Below are positions 42,061 to 54,547 of a stretch of 64,000 bases of DNA, in pieces. Source of the DNA: Symsagittifera roscoffensis. Taxonomy: Eukaryota; Xenacoelomorpha; Acoela; Convolutidae. Each line of letters begins with the position of its first letter. Position 1 is the first letter of the stretch. Below the pieces are notes generated by a model. That model was given only the letters and a program-made list of their open reading frames with translations, was not told the DNA's origin and made no database searches. The DNA lies in assembly GCF_963678635.1 (NCBI RefSeq), contig NC_087070.1:47535467-47599466 (forward strand), written 5' to 3'. Made by a program: the position numbers and the translations under genes.

Positions 42061-45000
42061 AAAATTAGTATTGAATTTCATCAAGCGAAGACAATACCGA
42101 CATGAAAACAACATGTTCGAAAACTGTTTCAGTTATGGATGTCTTCATTAGTTCAGACATATGCTTGTCCATGAAACATCACGCTTCATAAACAATTGAC
42201 AAACAAAAACAGTTTGTGTTCTCCAATTGAGAATTGTAAGCTGATTCGAAATTGATATAAAATTCAACAGACAAAGGGAAGAACTTAATTTAGATTGAGA
42301 CGCTTTCAATTTTTACAGCGAAATTCAAGCCAGGAAAAATTGTAAAGACGAAAATAACAAGATCAGCAAAAAAAAACAACAGAAGGACGAGATAAAGTAA
42401 GAAATTTTCAAAATAAGTGTTGAATTTTATCAAGCGAAGACGATAAAAATATCAACAATCACATGTTAGAAAACTGATTCAGTTATGGGTGTCTTTATTA
42501 GTTCAGACATATGCTTGTCCATGCAACATCACGCTTTATAAACAAATGATGAACAAAAACCGTTTTTGTACTTCAGTAAGTAGAGGGGACCTTGAGCTAT
42601 GTCAGAAAAGATATAAATATCAACAGACAAAGGAAAAAAAAAGTTTTTAAGTTGAGACGTTTTCAAAATTTCTAGCGAATTTCAAGACAGGAGAAATTGT
42701 AAGGACAAATATAGCGATCTAGATCGAAATCAATTTCGAGAACTCAGGCATGCATATACACGGAGTAACAACCTTCATAGACAGAGATCAGCGAAAAACC
42801 ACTCAAGGACAAAATAATATAAGAAAATTTCAAATTTAGCCTTGAGTTTCATCAAGCGAAGACAATACAAATATCAACAATCACATGTTTGAAAACTGAT
42901 TCAGTTATGGGTGTCTTTATTAATTCAGACATATCCTTGTCCATGCAACATCAGGCTTCATAAACAAATGACAAACAAAAACAGTTTGTGTTCGACAAGA
43001 AATATAGAGAACTGTAAGCTGATTCGAAAATGATATAAAATTCAACAGACAAAGGGAAGAATTTAAATTAGATTGAAACCTGTTCAATTTTTGCAGCGAA
43101 ATTCAATCCAGGGAAAAATTGAAAAGACGAAAATAACGATCTAGGTCGAAATCGTCAAGATTAGCCAAAAAAAAAACAACACAAGGACGAGATAAAGTAA
43201 GAAAATTTCAAAGTAAGTATTGAATTTCATCAAGCGAAGACAAAAAAGATATCAAAAATCACATGTTCAAAAACTGATTCAGTTATGAGTGTCTTCATTA
43301 GTTCAGACATATGCTGGTCCATGCAACAGCACGCTTCATAAACCAATGATGAACAAAAACCGTTTTTGTACTTCAAAAAGTAGAGCGGACCTTGAGCTAT
43401 GATAGAAGAGATATAAATATCAACAGACAAGAAAAAAGTTATTTAGTTGAGACCTTTTCAAAATTTCTAGCGAATTTCAAGACAGGAGAAATTGTAAGGA
43501 CAAATATAGAGATCTAGATCGAAATCAATTTCGAGAACTCAGGCATGCATGTTTACGCAGTAATAAACTTCATAGACAGAGATCAGCCAAAAATCACTCA
43601 AGGACGAAATCATATAAGAAAATTTCAAATTTAGTCTTGAGTTTCATCAAGCGAAGACAATACAAATATCAACAATCACATGTTCGAAAACTGATTCAGT
43701 TATGGGTGTCTTTTTTTATTTCAGACATATCCTCGTCCATGCAACATCAGGCTTCATAAACAAAAGACAAACAAAAACAGTTTGTGTTCGTCAAAAAATA
43801 TAGAGAACTGTAAGCTGATTCGAAATTGATATAAAATTCAACAGACAAAGGGAAGAATTTAAATAAGATTGAGACGTTTTCAATTTTTACAGCGAAATTC
43901 AAGCCAGGAAAAATTGTGAAGACGAAAATAACGATCTAAGTCGAAATCGTCCAGATCAGCCAAAAAAAACAACACAAGGACGAGATAAATTAGGAAATTT
44001 TCGAAATAAGTTTTGTATTTCATCAAGCGAAGACAAAAAAGATATCAAAAATCACATGTTCAAAAACTGATTCAGTTATGAGTGTCTTCATTACTTCAGA
44101 CATATGCTTGTCCATGCAACATCACGCTACATAACCCAATGATGAACAAAAACCGTTTTTGTACTTCAAAAAGTAGAGGGGACCTTGAGCTATGTCAGAG
44201 AGATATAAATATCAACAGACAAAAAAAGTTATTTAGTTGAGACGTTTTCAAAATTTCTAGCGAATTTCAAGACAGGAGAAATTGTAAGGACAAAAATAGC
44301 GATCTGGATCGAAATCGTTTCCGATAACTCAGGCATGCATGTACACGCAGTAACAAACTTCATAGACAGAGATCAGCCAAAAACCACTCAAGGACGAAAT
44401 AATATAAGAAAATTTCAAATTTAGTCTTGAGTTTCATCAAGCGAAGACAATACAAATATCAACAATCACATGTTCGAAAACTGATTCAGTTATGGGTGTC
44501 TTTACTAATTCAGACATATCCTTGTCCATGCAACATCACGCTTCATAAATAAATGACAAACAAAAACAGTTTTTGTACTTCAAAAAGTAGAGGGGACCTT
44601 GAGCTTAAGTCAGAAGAGATATAAATATCAACAGAAAAAGGGACAAAAGTTATTTAGTTGAGACGTTTTCAAAATTTCTAGCGAATTTCAAGACAGGAGA
44701 AATTGTAAGGACAAAAATAGCGATCTGGATCGAAATCGTTTCCGATAACTCAGGCATGCATGTACACGCAGTAACAAACTTCATAGACAGAGATCAGCCA
44801 AAAACCACTCAAGGACGAAATAATATAAGAAAATTTCAAATTTAGTCTTGAGTTTCATCAAGCGAAGACAATACAAATATCAACAATCACATGTTCAAAA
44901 ACTGATTCAGTTATGAGTGTCTTCATTAGTTCAGACGTATGCTTGTCCATGCAACATCACGCTTCATAAACCAATGACAAACAGAAAAAGTTTTAGTTCT

Positions 45001-48000
45001 TCAAAAATCAGAGAGAAGTTTGGGTTAATTCAAAACTTAACAAAATTAATTGATGAAAGGGGTAAAGGGATTTTGATTGAGAGGTTTTTGAATTGTCTGG
45101 CAAATTTCAAGACAGGAAAAACTGAGGACGAATATAATGATCTAGATCCAAATCGTTTTCAATAACTCAGGCATGCATGTACACGCAATAACAGACTTCA
45201 TCGACAGAGATCAGTCAAAAACAACACAAGGACGGGATAAATTTAAAAATTTTCAAAACTAGTATTGAATTTTATCAAGCGAAGACAATACAGATATGAA
45301 AAATCACATGTTCGAAAACTGATTCAGTTATGATTGTCTTCATTAGTTCAGACATGTGCTTGTCCATGCAACATCACGCTTCATAAACCAATGACAAACA
45401 GAAACAGTCAGTTTTTGTTCTTCAAAAATCAGAGAGAAGTATGGGCTTATTCAAAACTGATACAAAAATTAACTGATCAAAGCAGGAAAAAGATTGAGAT
45501 TGTGAGGTTTTTAAATTTTCTGGCAAACCTCAAGCCAAGAAAAACTGCGAGGACGAACAGAATGATCTAGATCCAAATTGTTTTCAATAACTCAGGCATG
45601 CATGTACACGCAATAACAGACTTCATAGACAGAGATCAGTCAAAAACAACATAAGGACGATATAAAGTAAGAAATTTTTAAAATTAGTATTGAATTTCAT
45701 CAAGCGAAGACAATACCGATTTGATCAATCACATGTTCGAAAACTGATTCAGTTATGGGTGTCGTCATTAGTTCAGACATATGCTTGTACATGCAAGATC
45801 GCGCTTCATAAAAAAATGACAAACAGAAACAGTTTTTGTACTTCAAAAAGCAGAGGGGACCTTGAGCTAAGTCAGAAGAGATATAATTATCAACAGACAA
45901 AGGGAAAAAAGTTATTTAGTTGAGACGTTTTCAAACTTTCTAGCGAATTTCAAGATAGGAGAAATTGTAAGGACAAATATAGCGGTCTATATCGAAATCG
46001 TTTTCGATAGCTCAGGCATGCATGTACACGCAGTAACAAAGTTCATAGACAGAGATCAGCCAAAAACCACTCAAGGACGAAATAGTATACGAAATTTTCA
46101 AAGTTAGCGTTGAATTTCATCAAGCGAAGACAATACAAATGTCAACAATCACATGTTCGAAAACTGATTCAGTTATGGGTGTCTTCATTAGTTCAGACAT
46201 ATGCTTGTCCATGCAACATCACGCTTCATAAACAAATGACGAGCAAAGGCAGTTTGTGTTCAAGAATCAGAGAGAAATTTTGGCGAATTCAAAACTTAAA
46301 AAAATTAATTGATAAAAGGAGTAAAGTGATTTAGATTGAGAGGTTTTTGAATTCTCTGGCAAATTTCAAGCCAGGAAAAACTTTGAGGACGAATATAATG
46401 ATCTAGATCCGAATCGTTTTCGATAACTCAGGCATGCATGTACACGCAATAACAGATTTCACAGACCGAAATCGGTTAAAAACAACAAGGACGAAATAAT
46501 ATAGGAAATTTTCAAAGTTAACCTTGAATTTCATCAAGCGAAGACAATACAAATATCAACAATCCCATGTTCGAAAACTGATTCAGTTATGGGTGTCTTC
46601 ATTAGTTCAGACATATGCTTGTCCATGCAACATCACGCTACATAAACAAATGACGAGCAAAGGCAGTTTGTGTTCAAGAATCAGAGAGAAATTTTGGCGA
46701 ATTCAAAACTTAAAAAAATTAATTGATAAAAGGAGTAAAGTGATTTAGATTGAGAGGTTTTTGAATTCTCTGGCAAATTTCAAGCCAGGAAAAACTTTGA
46801 GGACGAATATAATGATCTAGATCCGAATCGTTTTCGATAACTCAGGCATGCATGTACACGCAATAACAGATTTCACAGACCGAAATCAGTCAAAAACAAC
46901 AAGGACGAGATAAATTAAGAAATTTTCAAAAACAAAATTGAATTTTATCAAGCGAAGACAAAACAGATATGAAAAATCAAATGATCGAAAACTGATTCAG
47001 TTATGGAAATCTTCATTAGTTCAGATATATGCTGGTCCATGCAACATCACGCTTCATAAACATAACAGACAAAAAACAGTGTGTTCGCCAAAAAAAGACA
47101 GAATTAAAAGCTGATTCGAAATTGATATAAAATTCAACAGACGAAGGGAAGAATTTAATTTAGATTGAGACGTTTTCAATTTTTGCAGCGAAATTCAAGC
47201 CAGAAAAAGTTTTAAAGACGAAAATAACGTTCTAGGGCGAAATCGTCGAGATCAGCCAAAAAAAAAACATTACAAGGACGAGATCAAGTAAGAAATTTTC
47301 AAATTAGCATTGAATTTCATCAAGCAAAGACAATACAAATATCAACAATCACATTTTCGAAAACTGATTCAGTTATGGGTGTCTTCATTAGTTCAGACAT
47401 AAGCTTGTCCATGCAACATCACGCTTCATAAATAAATGACAAACAAAAACAATTTTTGTACTTCAAAAAGCAGAGGGGAAATTGAGCTAAGTCAGAAGAA
47501 AAATAAATATCAACAGACAAAGGGGAAAAAGTTATTTAGATGAGACGTTTTCAAAATTTCTAGCGAAATTCAAGACAGGAGAAATTCTAAGGACAACTAT
47601 AGCGATCTAGATCGAAATCGTTTTCGATAACTCAGGCATGCATGTACACGCAGTAACAAACTTCAAAGACAGAGATCAGCCAAAAACCACTCAAGAACAA
47701 AATAAAAGATATTTTCAAAATTAGTCATGAGTTTCATGAAGCGAAGACAATACGGTGCGAAAAATCAAGTGTTCGAAAACTGATTCAGTTATAGGTGTCT
47801 TTATTGAATCAGACATATCCTTGTCCATACAACATCACGCGTCATAAGCAAATGACAAACAAAAACAGCTTGTGTTCGTCAAAATATGAGAATTGTAAGC
47901 TGATTCGAAATTGATATAAAATTCAACAGACAAAGGGAAGCATTAAATTTAGATTGAGACTTTTTGAATTTTTGTTGCAAAATTAAAGCCTGGGAAAATG

Positions 48001-50773
48001 GTAAAGACGAAAATGACGATCTAAGTCGAAATTGTGGAGATCAGCCAAAAAAAAACAACACAAGGACGAGATAAATTAGGAAACTTTCAAAATTAAATTT
48101 GAATTTCATCAAGCGAAGACAATACAGAAATAAAAAATCACATGTTCAAAAACTGATTCAGTTATGGGTGTCTTCATTAGTTCAGAGATATGCTTGTCCA
48201 TCCAACATCACGCTTCATAAACCAATGACAAACAGAAAAAATTTTTGTTATTCAAAAATCAGAGATAAGTTTCGGCTAATTGAAAACTTAAAAAATTGTT
48301 TGATAAAAGGAGTTAAGTGATTTAGATTGAGATTTTTGAATTTTCAGCCAAATTTCAAGCAAGGAAAAACTGTGAGGAAGAATATAATGATCAAGATCCA
48401 AATCGTTTTCGATAACTCAGGCATGCATGTACACGCAATAACAAACTTCATAGACAGAGATCAGCCAAAAACCACTCAAGGACGAAATAATATAAGAAAT
48501 TTTCAAAGTTAGTCTTGAATTTCATCAAGCGAAGACGATACAAATATCAACAATCACATGTTCGAAAATTGATTCAGTTATGGGTGTCTTCATTAGTTCA
48601 GACATATGCTTGTCCATGCAACATCACGCTTCATAAACAAATGACGAGCAAAAGTAGTCTGTGTTCTTCAAGAATCAGAGAAAAATTTGGGCGAAATCAA
48701 AACTTAAAAAAATTAATTGATAAAAGGAGTAAAGTGATTTAAATTGAGAGGTTTTTGAATTCTCTGGCAAATTTCAAGCCAGGAAAAACTTTGAGGACGA
48801 ATATGATGATCTAGATCCAAATCGTTTTCGATAACTCAGGCATGCATGTACACGCAATAACAGATTTCACAGACCGAAATCGGTCAAAAACAACAAGGAC
48901 GAGATAAATTACGAAATTTTCAAAAATAAAATTGAATTTTATCAAGCGAAGACAATACAGATATGAAAAACCAAATGTTCGAAAACTGATTCAGTTATGG
49001 TTATCTTCATTAGTTCAGATATATGCTTGTCCATGCAACAACACGCTTCATAAACAAAACAAACAAAAAACGGTTTGTGTTCGCCAAAAAAAGACAGAGA
49101 AATGAAAGCTGATTCGAAATTGATATAAAATTCAACAGACAAAGGGGAGAATTTAATTTAGATTCAGACGTTTTCAATTTTTTAGCGAATTTCAAGCCAG
49201 GAAAAATTATAGAGACAAAAATAAAGATTTATGTCAAAAGCGTTTTCAAAGATTCTGAAATACGCATGTGCACGCAATAACAACATTCATAGACAGAGAT
49301 CAGCCAAAAACCACAAGGATAAGATAAATTTAGAAATCTTTAAAATTAGTCTTAAATTTCATCAAGCGAAGACAATACAGATAAGAAAAATCACATGTTC
49401 GAAAACTGATTCAGTTATGGGTGTCTTTACTAATTCAGACATATCCTTGTCCATGCAACATCACGCTTCATAAACAAATGACAAACAAAAACAGTCTGTG
49501 TTCGTCAAAAAAAATAGAGAATTGTAAGCTGATTCGAAGTTAATATAAAATTCAACAGACAAAGGGAAGCATTAAATTTAGATTGAGACTTTTTGAATTT
49601 TCGTAGCAAAATTAAAGCCAGGGAAAATGGTAAAGACGAAAATGACGATCTAAGTCGAAATTGTCGAGATCAGCCAAAAAAAAAACACAAGGACGAGATA
49701 AATTAGGAAACTTTCAAAATTAGTTTTGAATTTCATCAAGCGAAGACAATACAGATATGAAAAATCACATGTTCGAAACCTGATTCAGTATTGGGTGTCT
49801 TCATTAGTTCAGACATATGCTTCTCCATGCAACATCACGCTTCATAAACAAATGACAAACAGAAAAAGTTTTTGTTCTTCAAAAATCAGATATAAGTTTG
49901 GGCTAATTGAAAACTTTTAAAAAAATTGTTTGATAAAAGGAGTTAAGTGATTTAGATTGAGATTTTTGAATTTTCTGGCAAATTTCAAGCAAGTAAAAAC
50001 TGTGAGGACGAATATAATGATCTAGATCCAAATCGTTTTCGATAACTCAGGCATGCATGTACACGCAATAACAAACTTCATAGACAGAGATCAGTCAAAA
50101 ACAACACAAGGACGAGATAAACTAAGAAACTTTCAAAAATACTATTGAAATGTATCAAGCGAAGACAACAGATATGAAAAATCACATGTTCGAAAACTGA
50201 TTCAGTTATGGGTGTCTTCATTAGTTCAGACATATGCTTGTCCATTCCATGCAACATCACGCTTCATAAACAAATGACGAACAAAAACAGTTTGTGTTCT
50301 TCAAGAATCAGAGAGAAGTTTGGGCTAATTCAAAACTGATATAAAAATTAACAGATAAAAGGAGGAAAGTGATTTTGAGTGAGAGGTTATTGAATTTTCT
50401 GGCGAATTTCAATCCAGGAAAAACTGTCAGGACAAACAAATTGATCTAGATCGAAATCGTTTTCAATAACTCAGGCATACATGTACACGCAATAACAGAC
50501 TTCATAAACAAAGATCAGTCAAAAACAACGCAAGGACAAGATAAATAAAGAAGTATTCAAAATTAGGATTGAGTTTTATCAAGCGAAGACAATACATATA
50601 AAAAAATCACATGTTTGAAAACTGATTCTTTTATGGTTGTCTATATTAATTCAGAAATATGCTTGTCCATACAACATCATTCTTCATGAACAAATGACAA
50701 GCAACAACAGTTTCTGTTGGTCAAAAGCTAGAAAGAATTGTAAGCTAATTCAAAATTGATAAAAAAATTCAAC

Positions 50774-50931
50774 AGACGAAGGGAAGAAAGTGGTTCAGAT
50801 TGAGACGTTTTTAATTTTTCAAGCGAGGTTCCAGCCAGGAAAAATTGTTAAGAGACAAAGGGAAGAAAGTGAGTTGGATTGAGAAGTTTTCAATTTTCTT
50901 GCGAAGTTCAAGCAAGGAAAAATTGTTAGGA
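50774..50931 (+). repeat. 79-bp internal duplication inside one monomer
   Basis: The stretch starting AGACGAAGGGAAGAAAGTG at 50774 repeats from 50853 as AGACAAAGGGAAGAAAGTG and runs through the GGAAAAATTGTTA word. The two copies have diverged. It lengthens this monomer and occurs only in the diverged edge of the array. Confidence 0.75.
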
Positions 50932-52586
50932 GGAATATAACGATCTGGATCGAAATCGTTTTCAATTTTTCTGAATTATGCATCTACACGCAATAACATA
51001 CTTCATAGACAAAGATCAGCCAAAAACAACACAAAGACCAGATAAATCATGAACTTTTCCTGATTTATATTCAATTTCATCAAGCGAAGACAATATATAA
51101 AACAAATCACATGTTCAAAAACTGATTCGGTTATGGGTGCCTTCATTAGTTCAGACATATGCTTGTCCATCAACATCACGCTTCGTAAACAAATGACAAA
51201 CAAAAACAGTTTGTGTTCGTCAAAAAAATAGAGAATTGTAAGCTGATTCGAAATTGATATAAAATTTAACATACAAAGGGAAGAATTTAATTTAGATTGA
51301 GACGTTTTCAATTTTTTTTAAGCGAATTTCAAGCCAGGAAAAATTATAGAGACAAAAATAAAGATTTATGTCAAAAGCGTTTTCAAAGATTCTGAAATAC
51401 GCATGTGCACGCAATAACAACATTCATAGACAGAGATCAGCCAAAAACCACAAGGATAAGATAAGTTTAGAAATCTTTAAAATTAGTCTTAAATTTCATC
51501 AAGCGAAGACAATACAGATAAGAAAAATCACATGTTCGAAAACTGATTCAGTTATGAAGGTCTTCATTAGTTTAGACATATGCTTGTCCATGCAACATCA
51601 CGCTTCGTAAACAAATTACAAACAAAAACTTTTTGTTCTTCAAAAAGCAGAGGACTTTGAGCTAAGTCAGAAGAGATATAAATATAAACAGACAAAGGAA
51701 AAAAGTTATTCAGTTGAGACGTTTTCAAATTTTCTAGCGAATTTCAAGACAGGAGCAATTGTAAGGACAAATATAATGATATCGATCGAAATCGTTTTCA
51801 ATTTTTCTAAAATATGCATGTACACGCAATAACAAAGTTCATAGACAGATCAGCTGAAAACCACACAAGGAAGAGATAAATCATGAACTTTTCCTAATTT
51901 ATATTCAATTTCATCAAGCGAAGCCAATAGATAAAACAAATCACATGTTAAAAACTGATTCAGTTATGGGTGCCTTCATTAGTTCAGACATATGCTGGTC
52001 CATCAACATCACGCTTCGTTAACAAATGACAAACAAAAAACAGTTTAAGTTCTTCAAAAAATATAGAGAATTGTAAGCTGATTCGAAATTGATATGAAAT
52101 TCAACAGACAAAGGGAAGAAATTAATTTAGATTGGGACGTTTTCAATTTTTTAGCGAATTTCAAGCCAGGAAAAAAAAGCAAGAACAAAAAAAAAGATTT
52201 AGGTCAAAAGCGTTTTCAAAGTTTCTGAAATACGCATGTGCACGCAATAACAAACTTCAAAGACAGAGGTCAGCCAAAAACCACACAGGGACAAGATAAA
52301 TTTAGAAATTTTTATTTAGTCTTAAATTTCATCAAGCAAAGACAATACAGATATCAAAAATCACATGTTCGAAAACTGATTCAGTTATGGGTGTCTTCAT
52401 TAGTTCAGACATATGCTGGTCCATGCAACATCACACTTCATCAACAAATGACAAAAAAAACAGTTTGTCTTCGCCAAAATTTAAAGCGAATTATAAGCTG
52501 ACTCGAGACATATATTTGCCAATGCAATATTATTTCTAGCGAATTTCAAGCCAAGAAAAATTTTAAGGACGATTGTAGATTGAAAT

Positions 52587-52833
52587 CTTGCTCAGGAAAA
52601 ACAATCAATGTTAGTTAAGAGAACGTTTTCGATTGATTACAATCATCGTCGGTCTAAAAAAGGAAAAACAATAAACGTTCAATCCAAAGTGTTCAAACAG
52701 AAAATCAAAAATGAAAAACATAAAAAAAAACAGTTTATTGTACGTTTATTGTTTTTCCTTTTTTAGATTGATGATGATTGTAATCAATCGAAAACGTTAT
52801 CTTAACTAAAAATGATTGTTTTTACTGAGCAAG
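52587..52833. mobile_element. Foldback / MITE-like element with 92-bp inverted arms
   Basis: Arms 52587-52678 and 52742-52833 are reverse complements with about 7 mismatches by my reading, around a 63-bp AT-rich spacer. The ends read CTTGCTCAG and CTGAGCAAG. There is no coding capacity. It sits inside a satellite monomer: the left flank is a diverged AGCCAAGAAAAATTTTAAGG stretch, and the right flank resumes satellite sequence at CATAGATCGAAATCG. I do not see a clear target-site duplication. It could be a nonautonomous DNA transposon or a simple foldback. The family is not recognised. Confidence 0.8.
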
Positions 52834-53876
52834 TCATGCATCAATGGAAAAATTGACGGTGACTTTGGTAGAAGCACATAGATCGAAATCGTTTTCAATA
52901 TTTCTGAAATATGAATACACACGCAATAACAGTCTTTATCGACAAAGATGAGCCGAAAACAACGCAAGAAGAAGATAGATGAAGAAGTTTTTATATTAGT
53001 TTTGAATTTCGTCATGCGACACCAATACAGATTTACAAAATAACAAGTTTGAAAACTGATTCAGTTATGGGTTAGTCAATAGTTCAGACATGCTTGTCCA
53101 TGAAACATCACGCTTCATAAACCAATGACAAACAGAAAAGGTTTGTGTTCTCCAAAAATCAGAGAGAAATTTGGGCTAATTCAAAACTGATATAAAAACT
53201 AACCGATAAAAGGAGGAAAGTGATTTAGAGTGAGAGGTTTTTAAATTTTCTGGCAAATTTCAAGCCAGGAAAAACTGTCAGGACGAACATAATGATCTAG
53301 ATCCAAATCGTTTTCAATAACTCAGGCATACATGCACACGCAATAACAGACTTCATAGACAGAGATCAGTCAAAAAAACACAGAGAAAAAATAAATAAAG
53401 AAATTTCCAAAATTAGTACTTAATTTAATCAAGCGAAGACAATACATATATATAAATTCACAAGTTCGAAAACTGATTCAGTTATGGGTGTCTTCATTAG
53501 TTCAAACATATGCTTGTCCATGTAACATCACGCTTCGTAAGCAAATGACAAACAAAAACAGTTTGTGTTCGTCAAAAAAAATAGAGAATTGTAAGCTGAT
53601 TCGAAATTGATATAAAATTCAACAGACAAAGGGAAGAATTAAATTTAGATTGAGACGTTTCCAATTTTTTAGCGAATTTCAAGCCTGGGGAAAATATAAA
53701 GACGAAAAAAAAAGATCTAGGTCAAAAGCGTTTTCAAAGTCTCTGAAATACGCATGTGCACGCAATAACAGACTTCATAGACAGAGATCAGCCAAAACCC
53801 ACACAAGGACGAGAAATAAGAAATCTTCGCCTCATTTGGAGATTACAGAGTCAGTGAACTTACTTATGAAATTAAC

Positions 53877-54290
53877 TCAGCACCCAATCTAAGTTTAATG
53901 AGAATTTGGGAAAAATCATTAAAAACCACATATCTCGAAAACTACGAGGATTTGAGCAGTCGTATCTACAGGCAAGATTTGCAACCTCTCTGAGTACCCT
54001 GACAGCACCCAATTATAGGGTTAGCAATTCCAAATATTCAAAAAAATTAAATTAATGTTTTCAGAAAAATTTTTAAAAATCACATAAAACTTCATATCTG
54101 GAAAACTACAGAAATATGAGAAATTTGGAGGCAACGTTCGCAACCCCTGAATTTTAAAAAAAAAATCACAAAAACGTCGTATCTCGTACACTAAACGGAT
54201 TTGGGCATTCTTATTAGGAGGTCAAATTCGCAACCCCTTGGGAAATCCTGGCAGCATCCCACTATTGGGCTTCTTATTTGAAACTTGGTG
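53877..54290. repeat. Degenerate second repeat, three to four partial copies
   Basis: Unlike the satellite, this stretch repeats the plan AAAAATCA, then CATATCT or CGTATCTCG, then AAAACTAC or similar, then TTCGCAACC. Copies begin at about 53,916, 54,080 and 54,166, and CAGCACCCAAT or CAGCATCCCA recurs at 53,878, 54,003 and about 54,251. The copies are old and unequal in length. No coding potential is seen. Confidence 0.6.
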
Positions 54291-54299
54291 AAATACGCA

Positions 54300-54540
54300 C
54301 TAAATTCAAACTGGAAATTCGAAAAAAATCTTAATATACGATATAGCTTAAACGTGAAAACATTCTTGGGCTAAACATGCAATAATAATACGTTGTTACA
54401 GCTTAAACGTGGCGAGATAGTGAATCCCGCACTTAATTATATAAGAATAGATTAGTACATTTGAAAGCTCATAGAAATGACTTTCAATTCCCATGACAAG
54501 ACTACTAATATACTCATATCTTGTGGAAAATACCGGTTCA
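54300..54540. other. Intergenic stretch, nothing recognised
   Basis: AT-rich sequence between the degenerate repeat and the tRNA-like remnant. I see no open frame of note, no repeat shared with the satellite and no RNA signature. Confidence 0.5.
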
Positions 54541-54547
54541 TTGGTTT

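Larger units (their letters stand above)
1..53822 (+). repeat. Satellite array, 375-425 bp monomers, head to tail
   Basis: The same unit recurs in one orientation from the first base to about 53,822, so the array continues beyond the left edge of the window. Spacing between equivalent points is about 425 bp in the first 9 kb (for example 1900, 2325, 2751, then 3591, 4016, 4441) and often about 375 bp later. Each monomer has a near-invariant block (for example 3634-3720), a switchable module just after it, then a less constrained stretch holding the shared words GAGACGTTTTCAA, GATCAGCCAAAAA and TCATCAAGCGAAGACAATAC. I see no gene, no long open frame across monomers, and no insertion larger than the element near 52.6 kb. 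This is satellite DNA by structure. Centromeric, subtelomeric or other location cannot be told from here. Confidence 0.97.
44980..53822 (+). repeat. Diverged right edge of the array with subfamily III monomers
   Basis: Monomers here differ from one another more than those to the left, contain small insertions and deletions, and often carry the AATCAGAGAGAAATTTGGGC-type module. 46110-46523 and the following unit from 46524 are near-identical (414 bp). The last recognisable satellite words (GATCAGCCAAAA, CACACAAGGACGAGA) end at about 53,822, after which the sequence changes character. Confidence 0.8.

Noticed and set aside
722-49920. Dozens of 60-119 codon open frames in the satellite, on plus typically containing IQLWVSSLVQTYACPCNITL, on minus CLSFVYEA and similar
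   Set aside because: They recur because the monomer recurs, most begin at TTG or another non-ATG codon, differences are as often replacement as silent, and frames do not continue across monomers. No known domain.
1-53822. CRISPR array
   Set aside because: Repeats are 375-425 bp with related spacers in a eukaryotic context. No short repeat/unique spacer pattern or cas gene.
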